64,000 nucleotides of DNA from Coenobita brevimanus. Its lineage: Eukaryota > Arthropoda > Malacostraca > Decapoda > Coenobitidae. Positions 31,174 through 44,089 of this stretch are shown one piece after another (position 1 is the stretch's first letter; each line of letters begins with the position of its first letter). A program made the position numbers and the translations under genes. The DNA lies in the NCBI GenBank assembly GCA_032717465.1, contig CM064732.1, forward strand, positions 23,812,567 through 23,876,566, given 5' to 3'. The notes below the pieces were generated by a model. It ran no database searches, was not told the DNA's origin, and saw nothing but the letters and a program-made list of their open reading frames with translations.

Positions 31174-34105
31174 ATGGTAGACAGTTTAGAGAGCTTCAGA
31201 GGGTCCAATACCACTCCAGGGTCCCAACCAAATGGACAGATTCGCATGGCCATGTGGAATGTGAGAGGCGTGAATGAGGAGAGCAAGAGGGTGGAAGTGG
31301 TGAATGCGTTCAATAGTGCTAGAGATGCTGTAATGGCATCGTTTGCAACAAAGATGAATGGGTGTGAAGTGGAAGAGTGGGAGGGGGTGAAATGTGTAAG
31401 ATCAGGCATAAATTGGCGAGGAAGATGCAAAGGAGCAGTTGCTCTGTTTATGAATGAGGTGTGGGAGAGTTGAATGAGAGATCACAAATGTGTCAGCTCG
31501 AGTTGTATGTATGTCAGTTTCAAGTTTCAGAAGGTGAAAGTGGCAGTGACTGTAGTGTATGCACCATGTGATGACAGGTGTGAGAGAAAGACAGGTTTTG
31601 GGATAAACTGGATGAAGCAGTGGGAGAGATGCCCAAGAGCTATAAAGTGATCATAATGGGCAATATGAATGGAAGAGTAGGCATTGGTTCTGACGATGAC
31701 ATAATGGGTTGTAATGGTGTACCAGGAGAAAATGATAATAGGAAGCAATATGTGTCAGGAAAAGAGGTTGTGCATTCGTAACTTGTATTTCAAACACATA
31801 GCCGCACTTTTTTATACATGGTATAGAGGGAATGGGGATCATGTTGAAAGGAGCCTGATTGATTACATGCTCGTAAAGAGGTCGATGCTAGGAGTGGTTG
31901 CTGATACGAGGGCTATGAGGGGACGATGTGGAGGTCTGTCAGATCATGTGATTGTGGTATGCAAGATCAGGCTGAGAGATGTGAGGTGGACCAGGAGATA
32001 GGAGCAGTCGTGGAGAAAGACTGAAAGTCGAGAAGCAGAGAATCAAAGAAATGGCAGATGAATACAGGACCAAAGTAGAGGAGGAGTTGGAATCAGTGCA
32101 TGGAATGAAATGGATCTGGACAGCCTGTGGAATGCATGTAGAGATTGCTTAGTTAGGAATGCAAAAGCGGTGCATAGTGTGGCAAGAGTAACAACACAGA
32201 AGGTACAGCATGGTGGGATGAAGAGGTTAAGAAAACAGTGGAGGAAAAGAGGAAGTAATGGCGAGAGTGGTTACAGAACAGGGGTTCAATTGAAATAACT
32301 GAATATACTGAGAGCAAGAAGCACATAAGGAGACTAGTGAAGAGGAATAAGAAGGAGGTAAATGATGATCTTGGAAGAAAAGTAAATGCAAATTACTCTG
32401 AAAATAGGAAGTTATTCTGGAAAGGGGGGAAGAAAAGTAGAAGTGAAAGCAGAAAGAAAAGTGAAAGTGGGAAGGATGAATGTAGGAGATTATTAACCCA
32501 TAGGGATGAAGTAAGGGCCAGATGGAACGAGTATTTTGAAAGCGTGATCATGGGGAAAGAGAGAGCAGAGCAGCTGTAAATATGATTGGTTTGGGGGGTG
32601 TGCACAGAAGCAGTGCAGTGCCAGAAAACGTGACACTCGGACAAGTGAAGAATGCTGTGATGCGGAAGAAAAATTGGAAAGCAGCTGGTGTTCATGAGAT
32701 GTATGCAGAGATGGTTAAGAGTTGTGGAGAGTGCAGAATGAAGTACTTGTTGGAGATATGTAATAAGGCATGGATGAGCGAAACTGCCATCGCAGTGGAT
32801 AAATGCTGTGATTGTATCCCTGTACAGAAATAAAGGTGAGCAAAGTGAGTGAAATAATTATCATGGCATAAGTTTATTGAGTATTGCAGTGAAGGTATAT
32901 GGAAGAATTATAACAGAGAAGGTAAGGGAGATATCAGAAGTCCTAGGGAGTGATGAACAGGGTGGCTTTAGGAGTGGCAGAGGCTGTGTGGATCAGATAA
33001 CTACAGGGAGACAGATAGTGGACAAGGATTGTGAGAAGAACTATTTATGTTTATGGCATTCATGGATCTGGAAAAAGCCTACGACAAAGTAGACAGAGAA
33101 GGTTTGTTGAAGGTTCTACACATGTACAGTACAGATGGTAAGCTGCTAAGTGCCGTCAAGAGTTTTTATGATGGTAATGAGGCATGTGTAAGAGTAAATG
33201 GGCATCTAAGTGAATGGTTCACGATCAGTGTGGGCGTGAGACAGGGTTGTGTGATGTCCCCATGATTGTTCAATATATGAATGGATGGGGTAACGAGAGA
33301 AGTAAAAACACGAGTAATGGAGAGAGGGATGGCATAGGTACTGAATGGTGATGGATGGAATATCTGAAATTTGTCGTATGCTGATGATGGAGTGCTACTT
33401 GCAAATACCGGACAAGAACTTAATAAACTGGTGCAGAGTTTTCCTGATGTTTGTGAGCGTCATGCCTTGAAAGTAAATGTAGAAAAGAGTATAGTGATGA
33501 TAACCGAGAAAGGTGACTCCCAGAGTTATGTTACAGTGAATGGAGAGAGACTGGAATTGGTGAGAGAATTCAAATACCTGGGAACAGTGACAGAAAGGAT
33601 AGGAAAATGTGCAAAAAAGTGGAAAGCAGTGTGACACAAGGAAGGAAAGTAGCTGGTGCTATGAAAACTTTGATAAGTAGCAGAGACTTGAGTGTTGCAG
33701 CTGCAAGAGGCTTACATGAGGGAGTGTTAGTGCCAACTATAACAAATGGATGCGTGACTATGGTGTGGCATGAAAATGAAAAGTCAAGAGTGAGAGCAGT
33801 GGAGATGGGACTGCTGAGAAATGTATGTGGAGTACAGACAGTGGATAGGTTACGAAATAATGTGATTCGGGAAAGATTCAGAATGAGGAAATCTGTGGAC
33901 ACTATAATCAAAGAGAGTGTACTGAGATGGTATGGTCATTGGAGAGAATGGATAACAATAGAGTGGTGAAAAAGGTATATCTGTGCGAATCTGAAGGAGG
34001 GAGGAGGTGAGGTAAGCCAAGAAGAAGGTAGAGGGATATGGTGGATGAGTGTGTGAGGAAGAGAGGTGTTAAGAAGCTGGATTGCGAGTTAGATTGTGCT
34101 GGAGT
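31174..34105 (+). pseudogene. LINE with APE endonuclease and RT, decayed but near full length
   Basis: Pieces in several plus frames follow the order of a single endonuclease-RT protein. They are AMWNVRGVNEE (31250 on), VVYAPCDD, a GNMNGRVG piece near 31658 (the usual GDxN catalytic motif with Asp changed to Asn), RSLIDYML and SDHVIVV, then RT blocks NWKAAGVHEMYAEMVK, DEQGGFRSGRGCVDQI, FMDLEKAYDKVDREGL, GVRQGCVMSP and YADD (33374 on), then EFKYLGTV and a LRWYGH-type C-terminus. Numerous stops and frameshifts make it inactive. It is related to, but clearly distinct from, the LINE copies at 45401, 54886 and 57956. Confidence 0.85.
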
Positions 34106-35325
34106 ATTCGCAAAGATTCTCGTATTTTCTTTTAGATACATGTCAGAGTTGCCAGTTAGCCTGCTGTTTGTGAGTGGAATTATTTTGTAATGTTAAGTAT
34201 TAACCTGTACCCTCCCGCCATTGTACTTTGTACGACGGTCCATAGGAGCCGCTGTAGACCAGTCGTTGTACGCCGTACGATTCGCAATTGCAAGGCACAT
34301 TGCGTGCACATTTTTCAAATTTCGCGGGTGATTCGTGACGGGCAGCCGTGTGAGACCTTCCTCTAGTGTATGTTAGTGGAAACAACCGTATCAGGTAGTC
34401 AGGTGTGCCAGAAATAGGAGATTTATGGGTGGTACCATTATGAACCTACTGGTCGTTATTTCCACTCATTTATATATATATATATATATCACAATATTGT
34501 TGCTGTATATTTACTTTTGTAGCAAGTAAATGTAAGTATATGTATTTAGGTTGGTTTTGATTAATTACCTTCCTCCTTCCCACTGTAGAAAACGGAGCAA
34601 CTGCATCGGCCCGGCCATAGAACACCAGGCTGAGGTGAGGGGAGACCCACCTTAGGTGCACTTAGGGATGACAGGAGCAACTTTCTTGGTAATTTTCATT
34701 AGTTTCTCACCAAAGGGGAATGTTTGAGGGGAAAAAAAAAAAAAGATCGAAAATAAATCGGGTTTTCAGGAGCTGGGGGGCCCGAAAAAACCGGGAGGGG
34801 TACGGGTTAAGTTTTATGTTTTTTTCTCTATAATGTTTTTATTTATGTGATTGTTACAGTATGTAATTTTATCTCAGTTTGTATGGTAAATAATTTACAC
34901 TGTTATGCGGTGTAAGAAAACTCTGGATATTTTGGATGTCACCGAGTTGGCAATTGTTGCTTCTAGACCCTAGTAGATTATTCTAGTACATGGGGAGCTT
35001 ACTGGTATGTAAGGATGGTGAAGGGACTAGAGAAGATTCAGTTTAGTTTGAGTTTAGATTATCTTAAATGTCCTGCGTTTAGAAAACTACTATTACGTTA
35101 GATATAACACGACCTTCTTTTATTAAATTGAGTAAAATTATGCATAATCTAAACCAAATGAAATACCGAATTGTTAATATAAAAACTGTAGTACTCACTA
35201 ACTGGTAACAGTCACTGTACCGTACTGTGTTCTGTAAGTTAACTTCTGTTCGTTTGAGAAGTTAGTGTTTGAGCAACCCCAGGGTGAGGTGTAGTGCAGC
35301 AGCAGTAGTCACTGTCACTCATAAG

Positions 35326-35329
<4 letters not shown>
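34106..35329. other. Non-coding with small (TA)n
   Basis: (TA)n lies near 34471-34488. A 61-codon minus frame at 34200-34385 has normal composition but no recognised family. Nothing else is supportable. Confidence 0.45.
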
Positions 35330-35382
<53 letters not shown>

Positions 35383-35484
35383 CAATGTCCCGCTTTTAGC
35401 ACTAGTGAATCTGGTCACCTAATGTAATATCATTATGGATAAAACATTCATATAATTAAACACACACACACACACACACACACA
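35330..35484. repeat. (TA)n and (CA)n microsatellites
   Basis: (TA)n lies at 35330-35380 and (CA)n at 35461-35484. Confidence 0.9.
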
Positions 35485-35914
35485 GCAGTTGTATAAAGCT
35501 GATGTTGGTTTGACCATCGTTTCTTTACAGTTAAGCCAGCCATTCATCGTCCCAAACTTACTCACGTCAGCCTAGTTCAAGCAGCAGAAACACTGTACCT
35601 TACCAGTTCATTCCTCTTCTCCCAGGTCGCTTTCTCTATTGTTTTAATAATTTATTTCTTAGTAAATTACTGTTTACGAATGAGTTCCCTTTGCTTATTC
35701 TTTTTTATCAGTGCTTATCCAGATTCAATCATGAATATTTATCAAGCGTAATGACAGACATTCTAGAACCTACTCATGTCTACTGAAGTTTATTGTTGCA
35801 AGCCTATCCTTACATTTTCATATGTAAGCTTTACCTAACGTAAATTGTCTAAAATACAAAAAACAGTATAACTTTGCTCAAGCAAAAATAATAGCCTACC
35901 CATTTCAACCGGTC

Positions 35915-36035
35915 TAAACCTAACCACACCTAAACTAACCTACCCTAACTAACTAACCTAGCCAAACCTAACCTAACCCACCATAAACTAACTGTACTTA
36001 ACCATAATCTAGCCTAATCTAACCTAATGTAACCA
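35915..36035 (+). repeat. Degenerate CCTAA (TTAGG-type) array
   Basis: Dense CCTAA/ACCTAACC pentamers with substitutions, for example AACCTAACCTAACCC near 35964. TTAGG/CCTAA is the ancestral arthropod telomere repeat, and AACCT microsatellites also occur interstitially in crustaceans. A small TTAGGTTAG patch lies near 39483. Confidence 0.7.
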
Positions 36036-37954
36036 ACAGAATTTGTCAATGGGCTTGGCATGGTGCAATAACTTGATGCTCCATGTGTGCATGCATATCT
36101 GACCCACAGGATGCTTAGTTTAATGTTAAGTATGATGTGATTATGACTGATAATGCATACACATGTAAGTCTAAATTACTGAAGTTTTACTTGATAATTG
36201 GTGGGGTCATCCAGTAATTTGCTGCTGACTATTGGTTGCCTTCATACCAGTCACCTCAACCCATCAGCATATCCCAAACCATGACCTTTGTGGTATTTTT
36301 TAGCAAAATTTTAAGAAAAGAAGAGCACATTATGATGGGAAATGCAGTAGGTTGGGTCAAGTTACAGAAATCAATGTTATGTTTGGATAAATCAGGACTG
36401 AGCAGGGTAAGTTTGTGCCAGAATTAGCATTCTATGAGTTCTTACGTTTATGTCTTCAGTGCCTCATAAACTGGCATCTGTCTCTCTTGTGCCGGACAAG
36501 ATGGCATTTGTGTTTTTAATGCCTCACAAAAAGGCATCTATCCCTTTGGCACCATTGGGGATTGTAAACATAGTTTACCAACAATGTTGCGATCATTTAC
36601 CACCATAGAAATAAATAAAATATAGAGAACAAACTTGAAGAAGTAAACTGGTAGTCTTGCTGCTGCTGCCTAAACTTAACCATACATTTACTGAAAGAAC
36701 CTACAGGAAGGGAATAAGTGCGTGAATGGTCCAGGATTCGATGAGGTATATGTACCCAGTAACAGATTAAATATTCTCCCTCATTGTGCACTTGTCATGA
36801 CTCTTTATTAACATAACCCTGCCTATGTGTGTTTGTGGTACTTTCCATAACATTATTTACTGTATTTAATGCATCTAAAATGTTGTAAAAGGGAAAATGA
36901 AGGTTTGAATATGGAATGCCTGGTACCAGTTAGAATAAATCTTATTGGCTCTGTGTATTCATTGTCTTGCAATTCCATAAAAAATTTTGATTATAAGGAA
37001 AAGTATGGGTATAATAAAATGAGCTCAGGTGACAGCAAAAGTGAATTCACAGTACAAGTGCAAATAAGAGTTATGGTAATACTGTGCATTATACATGCAA
37101 ACTGATTTTGTTGTGACAGTAAATCAATAATAATTTCATTAATATCCAGTATTGCTATAAAAGATTTAGCCATTAAGTGACTTTACTTTGTAAGTTTTTA
37201 GAATACAATGAAAAGTACAGGTATAAGAAAACAAGCTCAGGTGACAATGAAAGTGGCCTCACAATACATGTACAAAGAAAACAACCTTAGGGATAACTAA
37301 TGTTATCTTACACAACACAAAATATACTCAAAGGAAAGTGAAAGTGATCCTTTGCAGCAAGGAATGAGTATAAATCCTGGAATTTCTTTCATTTCTCCAA
37401 TCCCACACATAGTGTCAACTATGAAAAAGCCAGATAAATTGGACAAACAAATGGAGCTTGCCAAACATACAAGGGATGATGACTCATTCATGTGGCAGTG
37501 GCAGGGGCCATTGGAGAGGAGTTTCAAGGTCAAGTGAAGCAAGGGGGTGTATGAATGAGTGAGAATGAGGAATCCTCATCTGGGTGAGGCAGGTGCATGG
37601 CTTACACTCCATAGCCACCGACTTGCCCGCTCGTACGGACACAGCCTCACTTGACCCCCTAAATTGCCTCCTCTCACCGCCTCATATCTCCACATTACCT
37701 CCACCTAGGGACCTGGGGACACTTGCATTGGATAGAAAGACTGATGAGTATTATGATCCTTAATTAAAGTTCTTGGTGCTATAATTTTGGAGTTACAATT
37801 GGCTGAAGACAGGCTACTTTTGAAAAAGTTAAGAAAAACGTAAGGGAAGTTCTCAGTTCGCTAGACCCCCGAGTTTTAGGGGTTAACAAAGCCTCTGACA
37901 CTGTTCTAACCACTACATCCTCATCCACCAGCAACTATGAGAGTTGGGCCAAAG
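36036..37954. other. Non-coding; one diverged local duplication
   Basis: About 70 bp at 36996-37065 and 37203-37272 are similar (both contain GCTCAGGTGACA and an AAAAGTA(T/C) GGTATAA-type start). Short frames such as 37352-37537 have no recognised family. Confidence 0.45.
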
Positions 37955-38017
37955 TTTATGGGAAGGGCCTGGCCGCAGGCGAAAATTATCTAAACTGCGC
38001 GTGCACCAGAGAGTCTC
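37955..38017 (+). repeat. Dispersed repeat, inverted partner at 40003-40065
   Basis: About 63 bp including AAGGGCCTGGCCGCAGG and CCAGAGAGTCTCGTCGCC recur in inverse orientation at 40003-40065 with few differences. It is probably a fragment of a dispersed element. Confidence 0.75.
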
Positions 38018-38285
38018 GTCGCCGATTGGTCCGTGTTTTCTCTCAGCTGGCAGATGTAAACAACAGAATTTTAAGCAAATACAATAGTAGAAACTAACAA
38101 AATTTTGCACCTTTTGCTTGCCACAGCTTTAGATGGGTTGGCTATTATAATATTATTGTACTGTCTGTCACACACACACAGCTTTGGAAGCTTGAAAATA
38201 TATTTCCTTTAGTAATGGACGATTTATGAAAGAATTTGATAATCATGTTGCAAATAACAGGTTTGGACTTGAGTTGTCTGATTGG

Positions 38286-39223
38286 TAGGCCTGGACAAGA
38301 TTCGCTAATTTTGGATTCGATAGAATCGACTCTTTGAGGGAGTAGATTCGCCGAATTCGATTCCGCATTCAACTCTTCTTCTACCAGGAACTTATGGTGG
38401 TAAGTGGCTCGGTGGAGTCGATGCGCCGAGTGCAGCCGTACCCCGAACAGGAAGTAGGGGATCAAGGTTCACCAAACTGGTCAGACTCGCCCTCAGGCGC
38501 TTACTAAGCCGCTTATCAGTCACGGCTTTTCGATAATACTTATATATAAATAAATAAAAATGTCTGAATTCAATACAAAATTGGTCCATTTGCGGAAAAC
38601 ATTCACCCTTATCTGTATGGCAGTCCTACATTCTTACGATACCCTGAATAGAAATGAAGTAACCTTTTATAAGAACACTTTACTGCACTTTGTAGTAAAG
38701 CAATATCACATAGTAATGTTATGCCTTAAAATCAATGTCACATAATACAGTTATAATGATAATATGAATAGCAGCTGGCTGTTGCCTACCAGTGAGGCGA
38801 GTCCGAGTATACTGAGTAGTGACTCGACTGAGAGCATGCCCGACTGCCTGTGACTCCCTTGAGAACTGACACGTCAAGTCATGAATCCATGATCTCTCCG
38901 GGACTCTCATGGCTCGCGCACTAGCGAGTGGCGTTCGTTCGTTCGTTTAAAGATTCCCTGCACATATAGTGCAGGCCGGGCCATACATTAGCCCGGTCAG
39001 TGGTGTATGGGCTGATTAAAAAACAGTAAGTGGGGAGGACAGGACCTGGGGAATGCCCAGCACACGCGTCCTGTCTCCTGACTGGTTTCGTGGTGTGTGT
39101 GGGCGAGTGGCGGCTGCAGTCACTGTTAGGCAGAGTCGAATCTCTCTAAACTGGAATCGAATCCGGGATCGCTAAGCTGGATTCGACAGAATCGATTCTA
39201 GGTTCGATTCCTGCCCACCCCTA
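38286..39223. mobile_element. Non-autonomous hAT-type transposon with 8-bp target duplication
   Basis: A 938-bp element flanked by perfect CTGATTGG duplications at 38278-38285 and 39224-39231. Its termini are inverted and similar (TAGGCCTGGACAAGATTC at left; TAGGGGTGGGCAGGAATC on the complementary strand at right). GATTCGA/GAATCGA motifs recur just inside both ends, a usual hAT subterminal pattern. No transposase frame is present. An internal segment near 38940-39060 may be a further nested repeat. Confidence 0.8.
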
Positions 39224-39231
39224 CTGATTGG

Positions 39232-40117
39232 CTTAGAAGTAAATATATATGTTTTTCCTGGCGACAAAAATTGCCTAAGGCTAAATATCTTATGCACGTT
39301 TCACTTAGCCTAGCTTATTCTACCTGAGCTAGGGCTTGTTTTTGTTATTCTGGTTTTAGCGTCTAATCTGCAGAATATGAGGTTTTACCCTATAGGCCTA
39401 TACTGATAAATGTTTTAAAGTCATTCTATGATAATTTCTTGTGTATTTGGAGGTTTTCCTACAATAGGTTACATAAGGTTAAGTTAGGTTAGTATAAGAG
39501 TAATATTTTTATCATTTCTGACAGAAATGAATGTCAGCTTTGAACTAATCACATTATAAAACATTAAAAAAAGATAAAGTAAAGCTTCAAAGTGAGTTGG
39601 GTGTAGTTCTGGAAATTTACCCTTTTAGTATTCGATGATTTATCAACGAATTTGATAATCGTGTTGCAAACGACAGGTTTGGACTTGAGTTTCTCTTAGC
39701 CTATTCTGCAGGAGCTGGGACTTGTTTCTGTTATTCTGGTTTTAGTGTCTAATCTGCGGAATATGAAGTTTTACCCTATACACTGATATATTCACATCTA
39801 CAATAATGACTCGCCTTTGCTGTAGGCTAAGTGGGCAGGCCTTGATGCAGGGGTAAAGGCATAAGAAATGGGCATCATTTAGAAATTTCGTTATTACTGG
39901 AAATAGGAACATTTTTGTTTTGCTTGTAATATGATAGTAACTTGTGTAATCAGCCCTCAGGCTGCCTCCCTCTGAAGACGGAAGGGCTTTGAAGAACAGG
40001 CGACGAGACTCTCTGGCGCATGTGCAGTTTAGATGATTTTCACCTGCGGCCAGGCCCTTCCGGTTTATGCCTGTCATTCAAGAAACGTGTGAAGGTAAAC
40101 AAGATAAACGAAAATTT

Positions 40118-40119
<2 letters not shown>
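39232..40119. other. Diverged local duplication flanking the hAT element
   Basis: Blocks containing GTTATTCTGGTTTTAG(T/C)GTCTAATCTGC occur at about 39345-39415 and 39730-39780. A block with GTTTGGACTTGAGTT lies at 38220-38277 and again at 39640-39693, so the hAT element interrupts the first copy of a duplicated unit. No gene is seen. Confidence 0.65.

Positions 40120-40192
<73 letters not shown>
40120..40192. repeat. (TA)n microsatellite
   Basis: A near-perfect AT array of 73 bp. Confidence 0.95.
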
Positions 40193-40196
<4 letters not shown>

Positions 40197-40533
40197 GATA
40201 ATGTTATGGCAGAGGATGGTTATACATTGCGTGAGAAGTCGATTAAAGTTCAGTGCAAATCCAAAGAATGAAAGGTATGGGGCAAAGTACTGGTAAATTA
40301 TAGAGGTGAGAAGTGGTATATGTGTAGAACAGCATGGGCAGGTGTGAATTATGGAAGGAGTGGGTGCACATCACAGCCTTATGTAACTGGCAGAATTACT
40401 GCCAGAATTTAAACTGTACCTTTGGCGTTAATGTATGTGCCTGCTTTTGTGTGTGTGTGTGTGTATGTGTGTGTGTCTAAAACTTGTACTGCACGACACT
40501 CACTTTAACGAAGTCCACAATGACGGGATCGTC

Positions 40534-41052
40534 ATTACCTCCACCAATTAAGGTGGAGGAGGTTATATATTCACCTATGTTTGTTTGTTTGTTTGTTGTC
40601 CATGGGATATCTTCAAAAGTTCCTGGATGAGTTTCAATGAAATTTTTTGGAAGGGTTGGCCTATTAGCCTAGAAAGAATTGATTAAATTTGGGGGCGAAT
40701 CCGGATCCAGATATCGAGTATTCTGCACAATATTTTCCAAAAGTTCTCGATGCATTTCAGTAAAATTTTGTGGAAGAGTGGACCATGGGCCAAGAAAGAA
40801 ATGATCAAATTTTGGGGCGGATCAGGATTCGGATCAGGATTTTATATATCCCGCACACTCTCTCCAAAATTTTTCAATGAATTTCGATAAAATTATGTGG
40901 ATGAGTGGGCCATGGGCCTAGGAACAATTGATTAAATTTGGGGGCCGATACGGAGACAATGTGTTCCACACAATATCTCCACGGATCCGAATCCGGATCC
41001 TTTTAATGGGAATGGCATTGGCGGAGGTATGCAATCTTTGGGTGCTTTCTAG
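40534..41052 (+). mobile_element. Dispersed GTTTG-type non-autonomous element, Helitron candidate
   Basis: It begins with a small hairpin (CCTCCACC/GGTGGAGG), then GTTTGTTTGTTTG, then three degenerate ~115-bp units each with GATTAAATTTGGGGGCG and GGATCC/GGATTC runs. It ends GGCGGAGGTATGC...TTTCTAG followed by T. Repeats of this build are abundant in animal genomes. The CTAG-T end is what a Helitron would have, but the class is not settled by this sequence. Confidence 0.55.
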
Positions 41053-41415
41053 TTTGCTACACTCAGGGAACCTTTTCACTTCCAGCATGTATGTTATAAC
41101 AGAACATTTTGGGTAGGTTCAAAGGTTTTTCCTACATGATGTGAATTTCCTTCATTTTTTACTAATATATATCGAATGTTCAAAACTCTCGAAGTCTCGG
41201 ATCCATAAGATTTAATTAGAAAAAATATTTTTAATTTCTTGAAGTCAGCCCACAGTAAGTGGACCCGCAGCTTTAAGTTAACCTCAGTGTGCAGTAGGGC
41301 AAAGACAAGTGTTGCACAGAGTAGTGATCATTATGCTCATCATCATCATCATCAAAATGGTGTAGACTATTTAGCTGACTGAAAAGGTAGGGCCCTTGGT
41401 GTGGGCAGCAGGTTA

Positions 41416-41419
<4 letters not shown>
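41053..41419. other. Non-coding, nothing recognised
   Basis: AT-rich with a short CATCAT run near 41338-41355. Confidence 0.5.
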
Positions 41420-41855
<436 letters not shown>

Positions 41856-42019
41856 GTGAAAAGCAGGCGAATAAGTCCGGTGGCGAAAATCAGGTATTTA
41901 GTTACGGCATTTCACTGGATTCGAGGCACGTACGAGGAAGGCAGGTATTCCAGAAAGGTGCGAGAGGTAGTTGTCTGAGGCGGAGGTGAGGTACGCATTT
42001 AACTGGTTATTTCCCCAGT

Positions 42020-43600
42020 TTTACCACAGTATATTACCAGCCCGCTTCCCCTCCGACCTCTCAACTTGCTTTCCTAACAACCTCTTCACCTGCTTCTGCT
42101 GCCTGCCTCACACCCTGCCTGGCTTCCGCCTTGCTTGTCTCTCACCCTGCCTACATTAAACTTTATTGCTTTGTTTCACAGAATGGTTTCCCTACATCAT
42201 ACCTGCTCAATACTTTGCTATTCTACTGCATTATCACACTACTTGTGTTACACCCGGTACGATTCTCTTCCACTCTGTCTCACACCCAGCCTTTCGCCTT
42301 GCTTATTTACCCGCTTTCCACCTCGCCTGCATCACCATGCCACTCGGTCACCCTGTTTGTCTTCCTTGCACCCTGCTTACCTCCCACCCCACATACCTCC
42401 CGTTTCTCCTGCCCTGCGTGCCTCTCCTCTACCTCTCTCTCTCCTTTTTCACTCTACGTTCGGCTGCGCCGAATTATACAGACACTATATTTCATTTTCT
42501 GCGTTTTTGCCTTTCCCTTCCCGGTTTCCCTCTCAGCTTACCTACCTTTCATTACTTCTACCTCTATCCCACTTTGTTTAATTCAAAACCCTCCCTATCA
42601 CACTGCCTACCTCCATGCCTCCCTACCACTCTCTCTACCTCCATGCCTCCCTACCACTCTCTCTACCTCCCTGCGTCACTCTTAGGCTGCCTACCTTCCT
42701 GCCCATTTCTAACTTTATTTTATCCCTCCTTCCCTGCCAGTCTTACTATTTGCCTCTCTTTTTGTTTCTCTCTCACTCTTCCCAATTTCCTGTTTGCCTG
42801 TTTCTTTACCTTCCTGCCTGCTTTTTGCCTCCCTTCCTGACTCGCACTCCTCCTGCCTCTGAATCTGTCTCTCACTCTACCTTCCTCACAGTCTTCCCGT
42901 CTCCCTCCCTGTCTGCTCCTCTCTTTGACTGCTTCCCTTCCTACCTCTCACTCTTACCAACCTCCCTTAGACTGTGCCTACCTCTCTTCCTGCCTGCTGT
43001 CACTCTGCCTACCTCCTTTCCTGCCCTCCTGCCTGGCTGTTAAAAGACCTGTTCTGTTCACCTGCATTATCACCTCCTACCTACCTCATTACCTACACCG
43101 TTTACCTAAATTCCTGCCCTCTTGCCTCTCCTAATCTCCTTGCTTGCTATGTCCCTTTTAATGTTTGTCTATTTTCATACCTTAATATGGTTTCTTGTCT
43201 TATTTCTTACCTTTTGTCTTCTGACTTTCCTTCCTACCTCCATCTATCATTCCTTGTTATTTGCATACATCCCTTCCTTCCTGACATTCCTTTTCACACT
43301 CTCCTACCTGTCCTTTCTTCATGCCTTCTAATCTTGCTGCTTGTTTTACTTCCTACTTTCCAGAATTATTACCTCTCTTCTCTTATCCAATATTCCCAGT
43401 TCCATTCCTTCATTTTCTTCCCTCCTTCCTTCTTGCCTTTCTTCTTACCCCTTCCAACTTTACTTTCATCATTCATTTCTTCATCCGTCACAATTTTTCT
43501 GCTTGCTCTCCTTTCTGCCCAGCAGTCTTCATACAATCCATCTTGCCCGCAATCCTGCTTACAAACATTGCTAACTGTCTTCCTTCCTTCTGATCTTTTT
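42020..43600 (+). repeat. Pyrimidine-rich low-complexity domain, 1.6 kb
   Basis: The plus strand is dominated by C and T, with irregular CTGCCTACCT / CCTCCCTACC units. A near-exact local duplication occurs near 42600-42672 (CTACCTCCATGCCTCCCTAC). The long overlapping frames rich in Leu, Pro, Ser and Cys in all three frames follow from composition and are not genes. It mirrors the purine-rich domain at 10190-10720. Confidence 0.8.
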
Positions 43601-43717
43601 CGATTTCTTATCATAAGTTAAACAAATATACCACTGGATAATACATATCTGAAGTACAGAATGGCCTACATTATATATCTATATGTCTATAGCTATCTAC
43701 AGTATAACTATCTATCT

Positions 43718-43718
43718 G

Positions 43719-43792
<74 letters not shown>

Positions 43793-43868
43793 GAGAGAGA
43801 GAGAGAGAGAGAGAGCAAACGCAAATGTGAGTATATATATCTATATATATATATATATATATATATGC

Positions 43869-43900
<32 letters not shown>

Positions 43901-43911
43901 CAAAAGCAAAT

Positions 43912-43980
<69 letters not shown>
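43718..43980. repeat. Duplicated compound microsatellite block
   Basis: (CTAT)n, (TA)n and (GA)n end in GCAAACGCAAATG. A second (TA)n-(GA)n then ends in GCAAAAGCAAATG, followed by (TA)n to about 43978. The repeated terminal motif shows that a whole compound block was duplicated. Confidence 0.85.
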
Positions 43981-43987
<7 letters not shown>

Positions 43988-44089
43988 CGTTATATATTAT
44001 TTTCCCTTCCTACCAGTCTACCAACCATATTTTTGTGTTTCCACAAGCTTACTATCTCTGTCTACATCCTTAATATCCCTGACGAAGCT

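Noticed and set aside
42131..43621. Several overlapping frames of 140-224 codons
   Set aside because: They overlap in all three plus frames, are low-complexity, and lie in a pyrimidine-rich tract.
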